From: Elusimicrobiota bacterium
GTDB lineage: Bacteria > Elusimicrobiota > Elusimicrobia > Elusimicrobiales > UBA9959
Direction: 5' to 3'
DNA length: 64,000 bases
Assembly: GCA_003482905.1 (NCBI GenBank)
Contig: DMXM01000028.1
Location: 55,718 to 119,717, forward strand
The translations under genes and the position numbers were made by a program. The notes beneath the pieces are model-generated. The model was not told where the DNA came from and ran no database searches. It worked only from the letters and a program-made list of their open reading frames with translations. Positions 1 through 8,159 of this stretch are shown piece after piece; the stretch's first letter is position 1, and each line of letters begins with the position of its first letter.

Positions 1-497
1 ACGGAAAGGGCGTGGGCTCCGTGGCGGCGCGACGGCGGCGCTACCCGGTCGAGCGCGGCGCGAAAACCCTCCCAGGAAGCCAGGTCGCCCTCCGGGTCGG
101 CCACCGCGCCGAGCGCGGCAGGCCGGTAGAACAGGGCGGGGGCCTCCAGCCACCAGGGCGCGGAAAAAGCCCGGACTTCCTCGTTGCGGCAAAGTTCTTT
201 AAGTATGAATTCAGGATAGCGCCGCTGCGCCAGGGCTTCAACTTTGGAAGACAGCTCGGCCAGCAGTCCCAGCCGCGAGAGGAGTTCTGTCCAATTCTGG
301 GGGATCTCTATGATGTCGGCGAGCGGGTTGCGCTTGGGGTCGCGCAGGTGGGCGAACAGGCTCTCCCACATGCTGCTGCGGCTTTTCACCGAAAATTCCG
401 CGGCCGCCTCCGGAAAAGACGAGTTGAACCTGGCCAGCATGCTCTTAAAAGCCAGGTGCTTCCTGTGGTCGTAGTCCGAGAGAAGCCAGATTTTCAT
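1..497 (-). CDS. Extracellular solute-binding-like protein, 3' end beyond the window
   Basis: The frame is open from an ATG at 497 to the window edge (165 codons) and has no stop. The product begins MKIWLLSDYDHRKHLAF and contains a segment around residues 60-80 (ADIIEIPQNWTELLSRLGLL) of the type seen in family 1 sugar-binding proteins of ABC transporters, where the ligand-binding lobe follows. There is no signal peptide or lipobox at the N terminus, which is odd for a transport receptor and suggests a cytoplasmic or fused protein. It lies 43 bp downstream of tsaD on the same strand and is probably cotranscribed with it. The family assignment rests on a short resemblance; the C-terminal part is not visible. 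Confidence 0.6.
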   Translation of the reverse strand, partial: MKIWLLSDYDHRKHLAFKSMLARFNSSFPEAAAEFSVKSRSSMWESLFAHLRDPKRNPLADIIEIPQNWTELLSRLGLLAELSSKVEALAQRRYPEFILKELCRNEEVRAFSAPWWLEAPALFYRPAALGAVADPEGDLASWEGFRAALDRVAPPSRRHGAHALS

Positions 498-540
498 GCA
501 GTTAAATCAAGTATCCACCGCGAATATTGCACGTCCGCCC

Positions 541-1581
541 CTACCAGCCGGGGGTTCCCAAGCCGGGATCCACCCGCAGGCTGTTCTTATACCGGCCCGC
601 CTCCAGCCGCCGCAGCGCGCAAAGCGCTATCATGGCGGCATTGTCGGAACAGTAGGCCTTTTCCGAGAACCGCACCTCTAAACCTTCAAGCCGGGAAAAT
701 GCGGCCCTGAGGGCCCCGTTGGCCGAAACCCCGCCGCCGACGGCAATGCGCTTAAGCCCCAGTGAACGGGCGGCGTCGGCCGCCTTCTTCACCAGGGTCT
801 CGCAAACCGAATCCTGGAAGGCCCGGCAGACCAGGGCCCTTTGGGGCGGCGGCAGGCGGCGGCCGCTCCTGTAAAAATCCTGCCCCAGCTCTTTGGCCAG
901 GTGGTAGCTGACCGCGGTCTTCAGCCCGCTGAAAGAGAAATCCCAGGTCCCCTGCATGAAAGGCCGCGGGAAAGCGGGAACCTTGCCCCGCGCGCGCGCG
1001 GCCTCTTTTTCCACGGCCGGCCCCCCGGGGTAAGGGAGGCCGAGGAGCTTGGCCACCTTGTCGAAAGCTTCGCCCGCGGCGTCGTCGCGGGTGCGGCCCA
1101 GCACCCGGTAATCCCCGTAACCCCTGCCGTGCCAGATCTCCGTATGGCCGCCGGATACGATAAGCGCCAGCAGCGGGAACTCCAGCGGCCTGGCGACGCG
1201 GCCTTTTTCGAACTCGCAGGCCAGCAGGTGGCCCTCCAGGTGATTCACGCCGACAAGCGGCGCGCTGGCCAGTTCCGCCGCCGCCTCGGCCGCCACGCGC
1301 CCGACCATCAGCGCTCCGGGCAGCCCCGGCCCGCGGGAAAAAGCCACGGCGTCGAAAGAGCCGGGCTTGAGCGGCACGCGCGCGCGGGCCGCGCCGAGGG
1401 CCCCGCCCAGGACGAAAGGTATTTTTTCAAGATGAGCGCGGCTGGCCAGCTCCGGCACCACGCCGCTGTATTTACGGTGAAGCTTTATCTGGGAAAAGAC
1501 GACGTTCGAGCGCAGCGTTCTTCCCTCCAGCACCGCGGCTGAGGTCTCGTCGCAGGTAGTCTCGAAAGCCAGTATCTTCAT
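541..1581 (-). CDS. tsaD: tRNA N6-adenosine threonylcarbamoyltransferase TsaD
   Basis: This 346-residue protein transfers the threonylcarbamoyl group to A37 of ANN-decoding tRNAs, together with TsaB and TsaE. The start MKILAFETTCDET is the canonical TsaD N terminus; an in-frame ATG at 1656 would add 25 residues not found in the family, so 1581 is chosen. Visible motifs are the metal-binding histidines in NHLEGHL (about 114 and 118), the ATP-binding SGGHT (143-147) and the C-terminal CSDNAAMIA. Length is typical. It sits between the S41 protease gene upstream (98 bp gap) and the solute-binding-like gene downstream. Confidence 0.96.
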   Translation of the reverse strand: MKILAFETTCDETSAAVLEGRTLRSNVVFSQIKLHRKYSGVVPELASRAHLEKIPFVLGGALGAARARVPLKPGSFDAVAFSRGPGLPGALMVGRVAAEAAAELASAPLVGVNHLEGHLLACEFEKGRVARPLEFPLLALIVSGGHTEIWHGRGYGDYRVLGRTRDDAAGEAFDKVAKLLGLPYPGGPAVEKEAARARGKVPAFPRPFMQGTWDFSFSGLKTAVSYHLAKELGQDFYRSGRRLPPPQRALVCRAFQDSVCETLVKKAADAARSLGLKRIAVGGGVSANGALRAAFSRLEGLEVRFSEKAYCSDNAAMIALCALRRLEAGRYKNSLRVDPGLGTPGW

Positions 1582-1679
1582 AACTGCGGCGGCCGGGATA
1601 CTGCGGGCGGGACACGGCGAACAGAAATTTACGGTACCGTGTGCGATGTGTTCCACCCGCTGCCTGCCGCTGCTTCCCC

Positions 1680-3002
1680 TTATTTCCCCGGCTTCAGGTT
1701 GCCCAGCACTTCGCGGGCCTTCAGCAGCTCTACGGCGCGCTCCAGCACGTCGTCGGCCACGGCGTCGCTCTTCTTGCCGGCCTTGTCGTCCTTCACGGTC
1801 TTCTCATCCTTGGCGTCCTTACCCGGCTTTACGTCCTTGCCCGGGAAATAAAGTTCTTCGCCCTGCTGCAGCAGCTTCTTTTCGGTTTCCAGCGACACCT
1901 TCACGGCTATGTCCGGGGTTATACCGCCGGTCTCGTTCTTGGCGTCGTGCTGTATGGACTTGCCGTTAGGCGTGTAATACTTGGCTATGGTCAGGCGCAG
2001 GGCGGATTTGTCGGAGAGCGGGATCATGCTCTGTACGCTGGCCTTGCCGAAGGAGCGCTCCCCTATGATCACGGCGCGCTTATTGTCCTGCATGGCGCCC
2101 GCCACGATCTCGCTGGCGGAGGCGGAATAGCGGTTCATCAGGATCACCAGCGGCAGCCGCTCGTACGCCGCCGAGCCGCCGGCGCGGAATTCCTGGTAGT
2201 TCTCCGGTTTGCGGCCCTTGGTGTAAACTATCATCTTATCGCCGTTCATGAACACCTTGGAGATGTCCACGGCCGCCGAGAGCAGGCCGCCGGGATTATA
2301 ACGCAGGTCCAGCACCAGAGCTTCCATCCCCTTGCCCTTCAGTTCGGCCATGGCCTTGTCGAAATTCTCGGTGACGTGCCCTGTGAACTCCACGATCTTT
2401 ATGTAGCCGGTCTTGGCGTCCAACATGCGCCATTTGACGTTCTCGCTCTTTATCAGCTCGCGCGTGATGGTGATATCCCTGGTGATCCACTCGGCGTTCT
2501 TGTCCTCGGCCTCCCTGGCGGTGGTGATCTTCACCTGCGTGCCGGGTTTGCCGCGCAGTTTCTTTATAGCCTCGTCGATGATGAGGTCCTTGGTGGACTC
2601 GCCCTCGATCTTTATTATCTTGTCCCCGGGCAGCATCTGCGCTCTCCAGGCGGGCGTATTAGGCAGCGGCGTTACCACGGTAAGCCAGCCGTCCTTGGTG
2701 TCCACCCTTATTCCTATGCCGCCGAACTCCCCCTCGGTGTCGCTCTTGACCCGGTCGTAGACGTCCGGCTCCATGAACTGCGAGAAATCGTCCAGCTCCT
2801 CCACCATGCCCTTGGCGGCGCCGTAAACCAGCTTCTGCGGGTCTATCTGCTCCACGTAATTGTCTTTTATCAGCTCCAGCACGTCCACTATCACCTTCAG
2901 CTGCTGGTAGGTCTGGTCCAGGGCGAAGTTGACATAGGGGAATACCGCGCCTATGAACAGGGCCGACAGGGTGACCAGCACTATTTTGCGTGCGTTCTTC
3001 AT
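1680..3002 (-). CDS. C-terminal processing protease, S41 family (CtpA-like)
   Basis: A 440-residue exported serine protease. An N-terminal hydrophobic segment (about 6-24) works as signal or anchor, a PDZ domain spans about 94-165 (GEFGGIGI), and the S41 catalytic core holds the nucleophile region SASASEI (293-299) and the general-base lysine in ERSFGK (Lys320). The C-terminal 60 residues are rich in Lys and Asp and look like a flexible tail. Such proteases trim periplasmic proteins; one common role is controlling murein hydrolases, which fits the EnvC-like gene 89 bp upstream. The start ATG at 3002 is preceded by a Shine-Dalgarno-like GGAG. The substrate is unknown. Confidence 0.93.
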   Translation of the reverse strand: MKNARKIVLVTLSALFIGAVFPYVNFALDQTYQQLKVIVDVLELIKDNYVEQIDPQKLVYGAAKGMVEELDDFSQFMEPDVYDRVKSDTEGEFGGIGIRVDTKDGWLTVVTPLPNTPAWRAQMLPGDKIIKIEGESTKDLIIDEAIKKLRGKPGTQVKITTAREAEDKNAEWITRDITITRELIKSENVKWRMLDAKTGYIKIVEFTGHVTENFDKAMAELKGKGMEALVLDLRYNPGGLLSAAVDISKVFMNGDKMIVYTKGRKPENYQEFRAGGSAAYERLPLVILMNRYSASASEIVAGAMQDNKRAVIIGERSFGKASVQSMIPLSDKSALRLTIAKYYTPNGKSIQHDAKNETGGITPDIAVKVSLETEKKLLQQGEELYFPGKDVKPGKDAKDEKTVKDDKAGKKSDAVADDVLERAVELLKAREVLGNLKPGK

Positions 3003-3091
3003 GGAAAACTCCTTAAAAACCCCGTAAAACGATAAAACCGGCGGCGGCAGCCGTAAGCGCCCGCCGTCACACTATTTATAAAGAATTATAT

Positions 3092-4246
3092 CTAATTTCG
3101 GAGCCACTTTACGGGGTCAAGGGCCCTGTCGCCCTTACGTATCTCGAAATAGACGGCGCTGCCGGCCGAGCGCCGGCCGGAACTGACGGCCTGGGTATCT
3201 TCCCCGGCCAGTCCCAGCTGGGCGGCGGCGCCCACAGCCTGCCCTTTGGCCACGTCTATGCGGCTGAGGAGGCCGTAGATGGTGAAAAATCCTTTTTCAT
3301 GGTCGACTATCACCACGTTGCCGTAGGTGCGGAAAGGCCCGGCATATATGATCTTCCCGTCCAGGGCGGCGGTTACGGGGGCGTCGGTCTCGGTGGCTAT
3401 GCGTATGCCTTCCCGGACTATCCAGGTTTTAAGCCCCGGCACGTCCTCCCGGCCGAAGCGGCTTATGATCTTGCCGACGGCTGGCCAAGCCAGGGAGCCG
3501 CGCGCTATGGAGAGCTCGCCGGCCACTTCATTACTGCGGTAGGGAGCCTGCTTCTGCAGTTTTTTGACCAGGCGGGTAAGCCCCAGGGCCGCGTTCTGTA
3601 AATTCTCGAGCTCCCGGGCCAGCTTGGCCTGCTGCTCGCGCGCTTTTTCCAGCTCGCCCTGCTTGCTCTTGACCATGCTCTTGCGGGCCGAACTCTGCTT
3701 GCGCAGCAGCTCCTGGCGCGACTTAAGCTCCGCGCCCACGGCCCGCAGCGTGGTGAGGTCCCGGTTGACGCGGACGCTCTCGCCTTTTATGCGCGTCAGC
3801 AGCGCCCGCTTATTGATCATGGCCGAGCGCATCAGCATGTCCTTGGAAATGTCCCGCGTGCCGTAGTACGGGTAATAAAAATCCTTCTGGAGCGAGAACA
3901 TCACCAGTTCGCCGGTTATATCCCCGGCCAGCTCCTTTTTAGCTTTCTCGAGCGAATCGTACTTCTGCCTGGCGTCCCCGGAGCGCGAGCGCGACCTTTC
4001 CAGCTGACCTTCCAGTTCCGCCCGGCGGGAGGCGGTCTGTTTTTCCTCTTTTTTAAGGCCGCTTATTTCGGTGACTATGCGTTCTTCCTCGGCCCGGTAA
4101 AGGTCCAATTCCCTTTTCTTATCCTCAAGCTGGCGGTTTATCTCCTCCAGGCTCTTCTTTTGGGGATTGGCGGAGGCCTGCGCCCCGGCGAGGGCCGGGA
4201 GCAGCATAATAAGCGTGAAAATCGTCAGGAGCGGGCGTTTTTCCAT
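3092..4246 (-). CDS. EnvC-like murein hydrolase activator with degenerate LytM domain
   Basis: A 384-residue periplasmic protein: signal peptide (MEKRPLLTIFTLIMLLPALA), a long coiled coil (about 25-230) rich in Lys, Glu and Arg, and a C-terminal M23/LytM fold (about 260-384). The zinc ligands of active LytM enzymes are missing: the expected HxxxD region reads REGIRIAT, the HLS position reads YGLLS and the HxH site reads AVYFEIR. It is therefore probably an activator of amidases rather than an enzyme, as established for E. coli EnvC. The start at 4246 lies inside ftsX (22 bp overlap); a start 23 codons further upstream would not give a signal peptide at the N terminus. The FtsX neighbour supports the role. 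Confidence 0.88.
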   Translation of the reverse strand: MEKRPLLTIFTLIMLLPALAGAQASANPQKKSLEEINRQLEDKKRELDLYRAEEERIVTEISGLKKEEKQTASRRAELEGQLERSRSRSGDARQKYDSLEKAKKELAGDITGELVMFSLQKDFYYPYYGTRDISKDMLMRSAMINKRALLTRIKGESVRVNRDLTTLRAVGAELKSRQELLRKQSSARKSMVKSKQGELEKAREQQAKLARELENLQNAALGLTRLVKKLQKQAPYRSNEVAGELSIARGSLAWPAVGKIISRFGREDVPGLKTWIVREGIRIATETDAPVTAALDGKIIYAGPFRTYGNVVIVDHEKGFFTIYGLLSRIDVAKGQAVGAAAQLGLAGEDTQAVSSGRRSAGSAVYFEIRKGDRALDPVKWLRN

Positions 4247-5022
4247 TGGCAAAGCGTCCAGCCGAGCAGGGCCCCCGACACCGCCACGGCCGCCTGCCAG
4301 AGCGGGTTGGGCCATACCCAGACGGGGCTCAGGTATTTGACGGGGTAGACCACCGCGTAAGCGGCCAGGGCGCTGGCGGCGGCTCCCGCGCCGCCGGCCA
4401 GGAACCAGATCTTGTCAGCTACGAGCGAAGCGGCCAGCGCCGCCGGGGTATGCCCGTGGGTAAGCACCATGGCCGTCATCACCATAAAAGCCAGGAAGGC
4501 CAGCGCCAGGCCCAGCGTTATCAAATGCCCGTAAAAAAGGGAATGCATCACCGCGTAAGCCTCCAGCGGCTTGTACTTGATGTCGCCCACGCCGCTTATG
4601 CGCCAGGCGGCGTCGGTCCAGGCGTTCAGGTCGCCCAGTGCCTCCTCGCCTATGGCGACCTCCCAGGTATCCGGCATGGGGTTGGAGCCGGGGGACAGCA
4701 CCGAGGCCACAAGCTCCGGTTCCTCGGCCTTCAGCCTGGCCAGGCGTTCCTGCCGGCCCACAAAAACCGCCTGCCGCGTGCCTTTCAGGGCGGCCAGCGC
4801 GGCGCCTATGGCCTCGTCCGTCTCGCGGGACCGCTCGTCGCGCACGACTATAATGCGGAAATCATCTTTGAGCAGCATGGAGATCTCGCGCATCTGCGCG
4901 TGCATAAAAAGGAGGAGCTCGGCCAGCAGCCCGGCCGAAAAAGCCAGCAGAAAGGCCACCCTATACCCCTTGCGGGCTTTTTGGGCGTGATGGTTGTTCT
5001 TGGAATGTCTGTGTTCGTCCAT
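4225..5022 (-). CDS. ftsX: Cell division protein FtsX
   Basis: 265 residues with the FtsX layout: one N-terminal membrane segment (about 22-42), an extracytoplasmic domain (about 45-160), then three more membrane segments (about 165-190, 205-230, 240-258). FtsX works with the ATPase FtsE to drive EnvC-type activators of septal murein hydrolases. The downstream EnvC-like gene overlaps it, a natural functional pair. No ftsE is found upstream, where an unrelated secreted protein is encoded, so the partner must be elsewhere in the genome. The His/Lys-rich N terminus (HRHSKNNHH) is unusual but cytoplasmic. Confidence 0.88.
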   Translation of the reverse strand: MDEHRHSKNNHHAQKARKGYRVAFLLAFSAGLLAELLLFMHAQMREISMLLKDDFRIIVVRDERSRETDEAIGAALAALKGTRQAVFVGRQERLARLKAEEPELVASVLSPGSNPMPDTWEVAIGEEALGDLNAWTDAAWRISGVGDIKYKPLEAYAVMHSLFYGHLITLGLALAFLAFMVMTAMVLTHGHTPAALAASLVADKIWFLAGGAGAAASALAAYAVVYPVKYLSPVWVWPNPLWQAAVAVSGALLGWTLCQWKNARS

Positions 5023-5106
5023 AAAACTGAATTATAACTTTTATACGGCGGCAGGTAAATCCGACGGCGGAATTCCGGGGGAATATTGCGCTTTTGATAG
5101 ATATTT

Positions 5107-5985
5107 CTACAGGGAGGCGTCGTGGAATTCTATGGAGGCGACGAACGGCGAGCGGGAGAGCTCGCCTATCATGTCCACCGGCAGGGTGCCGGTGACGTCG
5201 AAGACGCTGAACTTGGAATCGGCGCCTTTCCATGGGCGGCGGAACCAGGTCTCGGCCGCGAAGCCGTGACTGTCGGTAAGGCCTTTTATGAAACCGGGCA
5301 CGAATTTATTAGGATGGTTCTGGTAGGGCACTTTCAGGGTGAACCGGACCTTAGTCTTTAAGGGCACGCCGGCGCTTTGTTTCTCTGTCGCGGCTTTCAG
5401 CACGCCCTTCACGCGAGAGATCTTTACCAGGTTGGCCGCCGGGGCCCAGCCCAGCAACACGGTCCTGCGGGAGCTGCGCGAATAAAAGGTTTTTTCGCCG
5501 ACGAACCGGAACCCGCCCTCGGCCTCCAGCCTGGCGAGCAGTCTGGCGTAGTCCTTATCCGCCGGCGTGACGCTCATAAAAACGTATTCCCTGGCGTACT
5601 TTCCGGGAACGCCGCCCAGCGGCCACACGAAAGAACCGACCGGACCGGACTCGCCGGCGAAAGTCACCTTGTAATGGCCGGCCGGCAGTAAGGGCATCTC
5701 CCTTTTAGGGACGGCGGGGGCCGCCTTAACTGCGGGGACGGGGTTCCTCAGGGTGGGCACGGCCGAGATGGGCGCGTCGCGGTAGCCGCTGAAGTCCGTA
5801 ACCACCTTCATGGTGTTTTTGGAGTTAAGATAACCGTCCGAAGTTTCTATGAAATCCTGGAAAGCCGGGTCTGAAAATGACCCGCCCCCGATTATACGGG
5901 GATCCACCGGCAGGCTGTCCTGGGCGGCGCAGGGCGCGGCACAACAGGCCGCCGCCAGGAAAGTGATCATCAGGTTTTTTTTCAT
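5107..5985 (-). CDS. Secreted protein of unknown function under a riboswitch-like leader
   Basis: 292 residues, not recognised. It starts with a clear signal peptide (about 1-21, ending CCAAPCAAQ), then a low-complexity Pro/Ala stretch (about 75-95), then two regions that look like small alpha-beta modules (KDYARLLARLEAEGGFRFVG and, near the C terminus, TLPVDMIGELSRSPFVASIE), each with the pattern of a helix followed by a strand. It is 84 bp upstream of ftsX on the same strand but may be a separate unit. Its mRNA leader holds a purine-riboswitch-like fold followed by an intrinsic terminator (6004-6103), so expression is likely controlled by a small molecule. Confidence 0.8.
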   Translation of the reverse strand: MKKNLMITFLAAACCAAPCAAQDSLPVDPRIIGGGSFSDPAFQDFIETSDGYLNSKNTMKVVTDFSGYRDAPISAVPTLRNPVPAVKAAPAVPKREMPLLPAGHYKVTFAGESGPVGSFVWPLGGVPGKYAREYVFMSVTPADKDYARLLARLEAEGGFRFVGEKTFYSRSSRRTVLLGWAPAANLVKISRVKGVLKAATEKQSAGVPLKTKVRFTLKVPYQNHPNKFVPGFIKGLTDSHGFAAETWFRRPWKGADSKFSVFDVTGTLPVDMIGELSRSPFVASIEFHDASL

Positions 5986-6003
5986 TGTTATCGTTTATCC
6001 ACA

Positions 6004-6039
6004 CAAAAAAAGAGAAACGAAATTTACATTCCGTTTCCC
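6004..6039 (-). terminator. Leader terminator of the riboswitch-like element
   Basis: Read on the minus strand, GGGAAACG plus AAT pairs with ATT plus CGTTTCTC around the loop GTAA, followed by a run of seven T. It lies between the aptamer-like fold and the start codon at 5985. Its 5' arm shares the GGG of the P1 3' strand, so aptamer and terminator should exclude each other. Confidence 0.8.
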
Positions 6040-6103
6040 CTGGTTACAGCGGGTTAAGGCCCGCCGGTGGATTCTCCCCCGCCTGATCGGGGGATTACAA
6101 GGG
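6038..6103 (-). promoter_or_regulatory. Purine-riboswitch-like aptamer, variant core (copy A)
   Basis: Three-way junction on the minus strand. P1 is CCTTG (6102-6098) with CAGGG (6042-6038). J1/2 is TAA. P2 is seven pairs (6094-6088 with 6081-6075) with loop ATCAGG. J2/3 is GAATCCAC (6074-6067). P3 is seven pairs (6066-6060 with 6053-6047) with loop CCTTAA. J3/1 is TAAC. The GG and CC of the two loops match the loop-loop contact of purine riboswitches. The base equivalent to U51 is C, and the base next to P1 in J3/1 is C, as in guanine-type sensors. Copy B at 61082-61146 has the same plan with compensating stem changes. Confidence 0.72.
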
Positions 6104-6124
6104 TGCTGCGACGACTACACTACT

Positions 6125-6151
6125 AGTTTATATTTGTTCAAGAAAGAACAA
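6125..6151 (-). promoter_or_regulatory. Probable promoter of the riboswitch-controlled unit
   Basis: Minus-strand TTGTTC (6151-6146) and TAAACT (6130-6125), 15 bp apart. The same two hexamers, 17 bp apart, precede copy B of the leader. TTGTTC is also half of a perfect inverted repeat, TTGTTC-N6-GAACAA (6134-6151), that could bind a regulator. Confidence 0.45.
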
Positions 6152-6220
6152 TAGGGGCATAGGACCCAGAGCGCGCGGCAAAAAGGGCCTACCCGCCCCT
6201 GGGCCCTTTGGCCCGGCCGC

Positions 6221-6249
6221 TTGACAGTGACCGCCGGGGCTGTTATAAT
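6221..6249 (+). promoter_or_regulatory. Consensus sigma-70 promoter of the efflux operon
   Basis: TTGACA at 6221-6226 and TATAAT at 6244-6249, separated by exactly 17 bp. Both hexamers match the consensus perfectly, which is rare in this GC-rich DNA and implies strong transcription unless repressed. Confidence 0.9.
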
Positions 6250-6253
6250 TTAT

Positions 6254-6267
6254 TTACCGGTAGGTAA
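6254..6267. promoter_or_regulatory. Candidate TetR operator
   Basis: TTACC-GGTA-GGTAA, an inverted repeat with perfect 5-bp arms placed at the expected transcription start, 8 bp before the TetR start codon. Position and symmetry are those of an autoregulatory TetR-family operator blocking the strong promoter. Confidence 0.72.
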
Positions 6268-6275
6268 GTTTTAAT

Positions 6276-8141
6276 ATGAAAAAACGAACAACACCAAAAG
6301 AGACCAAAGGCGACAGGACCCGCCAGCGGATATTACAGACCACCACTATTCTGATGGCGGAAAGAGGCCCGGACGCCGTCTCCATGCGGGAGATATCGGC
6401 TAAACTCAACATTACCAAGCCGGTACTCTATTACTACTTCAAAGATAAGGACGAACTTATAAAGGCCGCTTTCGTCGAGGGGACCAAGCATATCAAGGAG
6501 CTCAACGTCGCCATAGAGGACCCGGGGTTCACGCTGGAGCAGAAATTGGAAAAGATCTTCTCCAACCACCTGGACTTCATAAAACGCTATCCCGATATGC
6601 CCAAATGCGCGCTGAAGATCATGTCCTCCCCTGAACAGGGCGTGCTGGCCGAAATGGCGAGAGAACTAAAACAACGCAACCGCAAAACCCTGAAAGCCAT
6701 GCTGGCGAAAGAGTCCCTTCCCCCCCACGGGGCCGACAATATCCTGCATATGATAAGCGCCGTGATAACCCACTTCATGATAGAGGCCCGCGAGAACGGC
6801 GTGGCCAGCCTGGACAGCAAGCTGCCCGGCCGCCTGGCCCGCCTGATAGTGGCCGGGGCCAAGCACATGAAATCCGTTCTGGCGATACTGCTGCTCACCC
6901 CCATCCTGGCCGCGGCCGCGCCACAGCCGCTGACCCTGGACGGGGCCGTGAACGCCGCCCTGAAGAACAACGCCTCCGTGGTCACCGCGGAAGAAACCCG
7001 CCGCATATATAAGGAAAAGGTGCGCGAATACTGGGGCTCCGTGTTCCCCCAGATAGGCGCGGCGCTTCAGTACAGCCGGTATCTGGACAAACCCAACGCC
7101 GACATACTCGGGGCCAAGGACGCGAACATTTATACGGGCTCGCTGGACGTCAACCAGATGCTCTGGGCCGGCGGCAAGGTGAGCACCGGCATAAAGATGG
7201 CCACCATCTATTCCAACGCCAGCGGCGAGCAGCTCAAGACCGCGCAGAAAGCCGTTGCCCGATCGGTAAAGCAGGTTTATTATTCGGTGCTGCTGGCCCG
7301 CGCCATGGCCGGCGTGCAGAAGGAGTCGCTGGACCTGGCGCGCCAGCACCTGGCCACCATAGAGGCCCAGTACAAACAGGGCATCGCCAGCGACCTGGCC
7401 ATGCTGCGGCAGAAGGTGGAGGTCTCCAATACGGAGCCCGCCCTGACGCAGGCGCAGAACCTCTACGAGATAGGCCTCGTAGAGCTTAAGAACCTTATAG
7501 GTCTGGACCCGGAGGCGGAGATAGACCTGACCGACGGCTTCAACTGCGGGCGCCGCGTTCCCGGCGAGATAGGCGGCCTGTACGCCGCGGCCCTGGCCGC
7601 GCGCCCTGACTACCGCAACATGCGCTACCAGCGCGACCTGTACCACGAGATGGTCGGCATAGAACGGGCCGGGCATTTCCCCTACCTGAGCGCCTACGCC
7701 TCCAGGCAATATTACGGCTCCAGGGAATCCGGCTTCCCCCGGGGTCCGGACCGCACCTGGAGCACCACGGCGGGGGTAAGGCTTTCGCTGCCCATCTTCG
7801 CCGGCGGCGCGGTAAGCTCCCGCACGCGCCAGGCCAGGCTGCAAGAAGGCATTGCCGACACCAACCTGCGCGAACTGGAGCGCAAGATAAAGATAGACGT
7901 AAAGAAGGCCTGGCTCTCGATGAAAGAAGCCTCCGAGCGCCTTGATTCGCAGGGCACGGCGGTGGAACAGGCCCGCAGGGCCCTCGCCGCCACCGAGGTG
8001 CGGTTCCGCAACGGCCTCTCCGGCCAGCTCGACCTCAACGACGCCACCCTGGCGCTGAACCGGGCCCAGACGCTTTACAACCAGGCCCAGCACGACGCCT
8101 GCTCGGCGGACGCGCAGCTGAAATGGGCCCTTGGCGAATAA
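6276..8141 (+). CDS. TetR-family repressor and TolC-family outer-membrane factor in one reading frame
   Basis: One uninterrupted 621-codon frame. Residues 1-197 are a complete TetR regulator: helix-turn-helix about 17-62 (MREISAKLNITKPVLYYYF) plus a ligand domain. Residues 198-621 are a complete TolC-type efflux protein that begins with its own signal peptide (MKSVLAILLLTPILAAAA at codon 198, ATG at 6867) and has the two long helical OEP repeats. A signal peptide in the middle of a soluble repressor makes a functional fusion hard to export, so TolC is probably translated from the internal ATG, although no strong Shine-Dalgarno precedes it. First gene of the RND operon. Confidence 0.85.
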   Translation: MKKRTTPKETKGDRTRQRILQTTTILMAERGPDAVSMREISAKLNITKPVLYYYFKDKDELIKAAFVEGTKHIKELNVAIEDPGFTLEQKLEKIFSNHLDFIKRYPDMPKCALKIMSSPEQGVLAEMARELKQRNRKTLKAMLAKESLPPHGADNILHMISAVITHFMIEARENGVASLDSKLPGRLARLIVAGAKHMKSVLAILLLTPILAAAAPQPLTLDGAVNAALKNNASVVTAEETRRIYKEKVREYWGSVFPQIGAALQYSRYLDKPNADILGAKDANIYTGSLDVNQMLWAGGKVSTGIKMATIYSNASGEQLKTAQKAVARSVKQVYYSVLLARAMAGVQKESLDLARQHLATIEAQYKQGIASDLAMLRQKVEVSNTEPALTQAQNLYEIGLVELKNLIGLDPEAEIDLTDGFNCGRRVPGEIGGLYAAALAARPDYRNMRYQRDLYHEMVGIERAGHFPYLSAYASRQYYGSRESGFPRGPDRTWSTTAGVRLSLPIFAGGAVSSRTRQARLQEGIADTNLRELERKIKIDVKKAWLSMKEASERLDSQGTAVEQARRALAATEVRFRNGLSGQLDLNDATLALNRAQTLYNQAQHDACSADAQLKWALGE

Positions 8142-8159
8142 GGGGACTTTAAGGAAAAT

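Noticed and set aside
1641..3035. Open plus-strand frame of 464 codons
   Set aside because: Antisense of the S41 protease gene, no recognisable domain.
6004..6103. tRNA-like or plain attenuator fold
   Set aside because: No acceptor stem or anticodon arm; pairing and loops match the purine-type three-way junction and its second copy instead.
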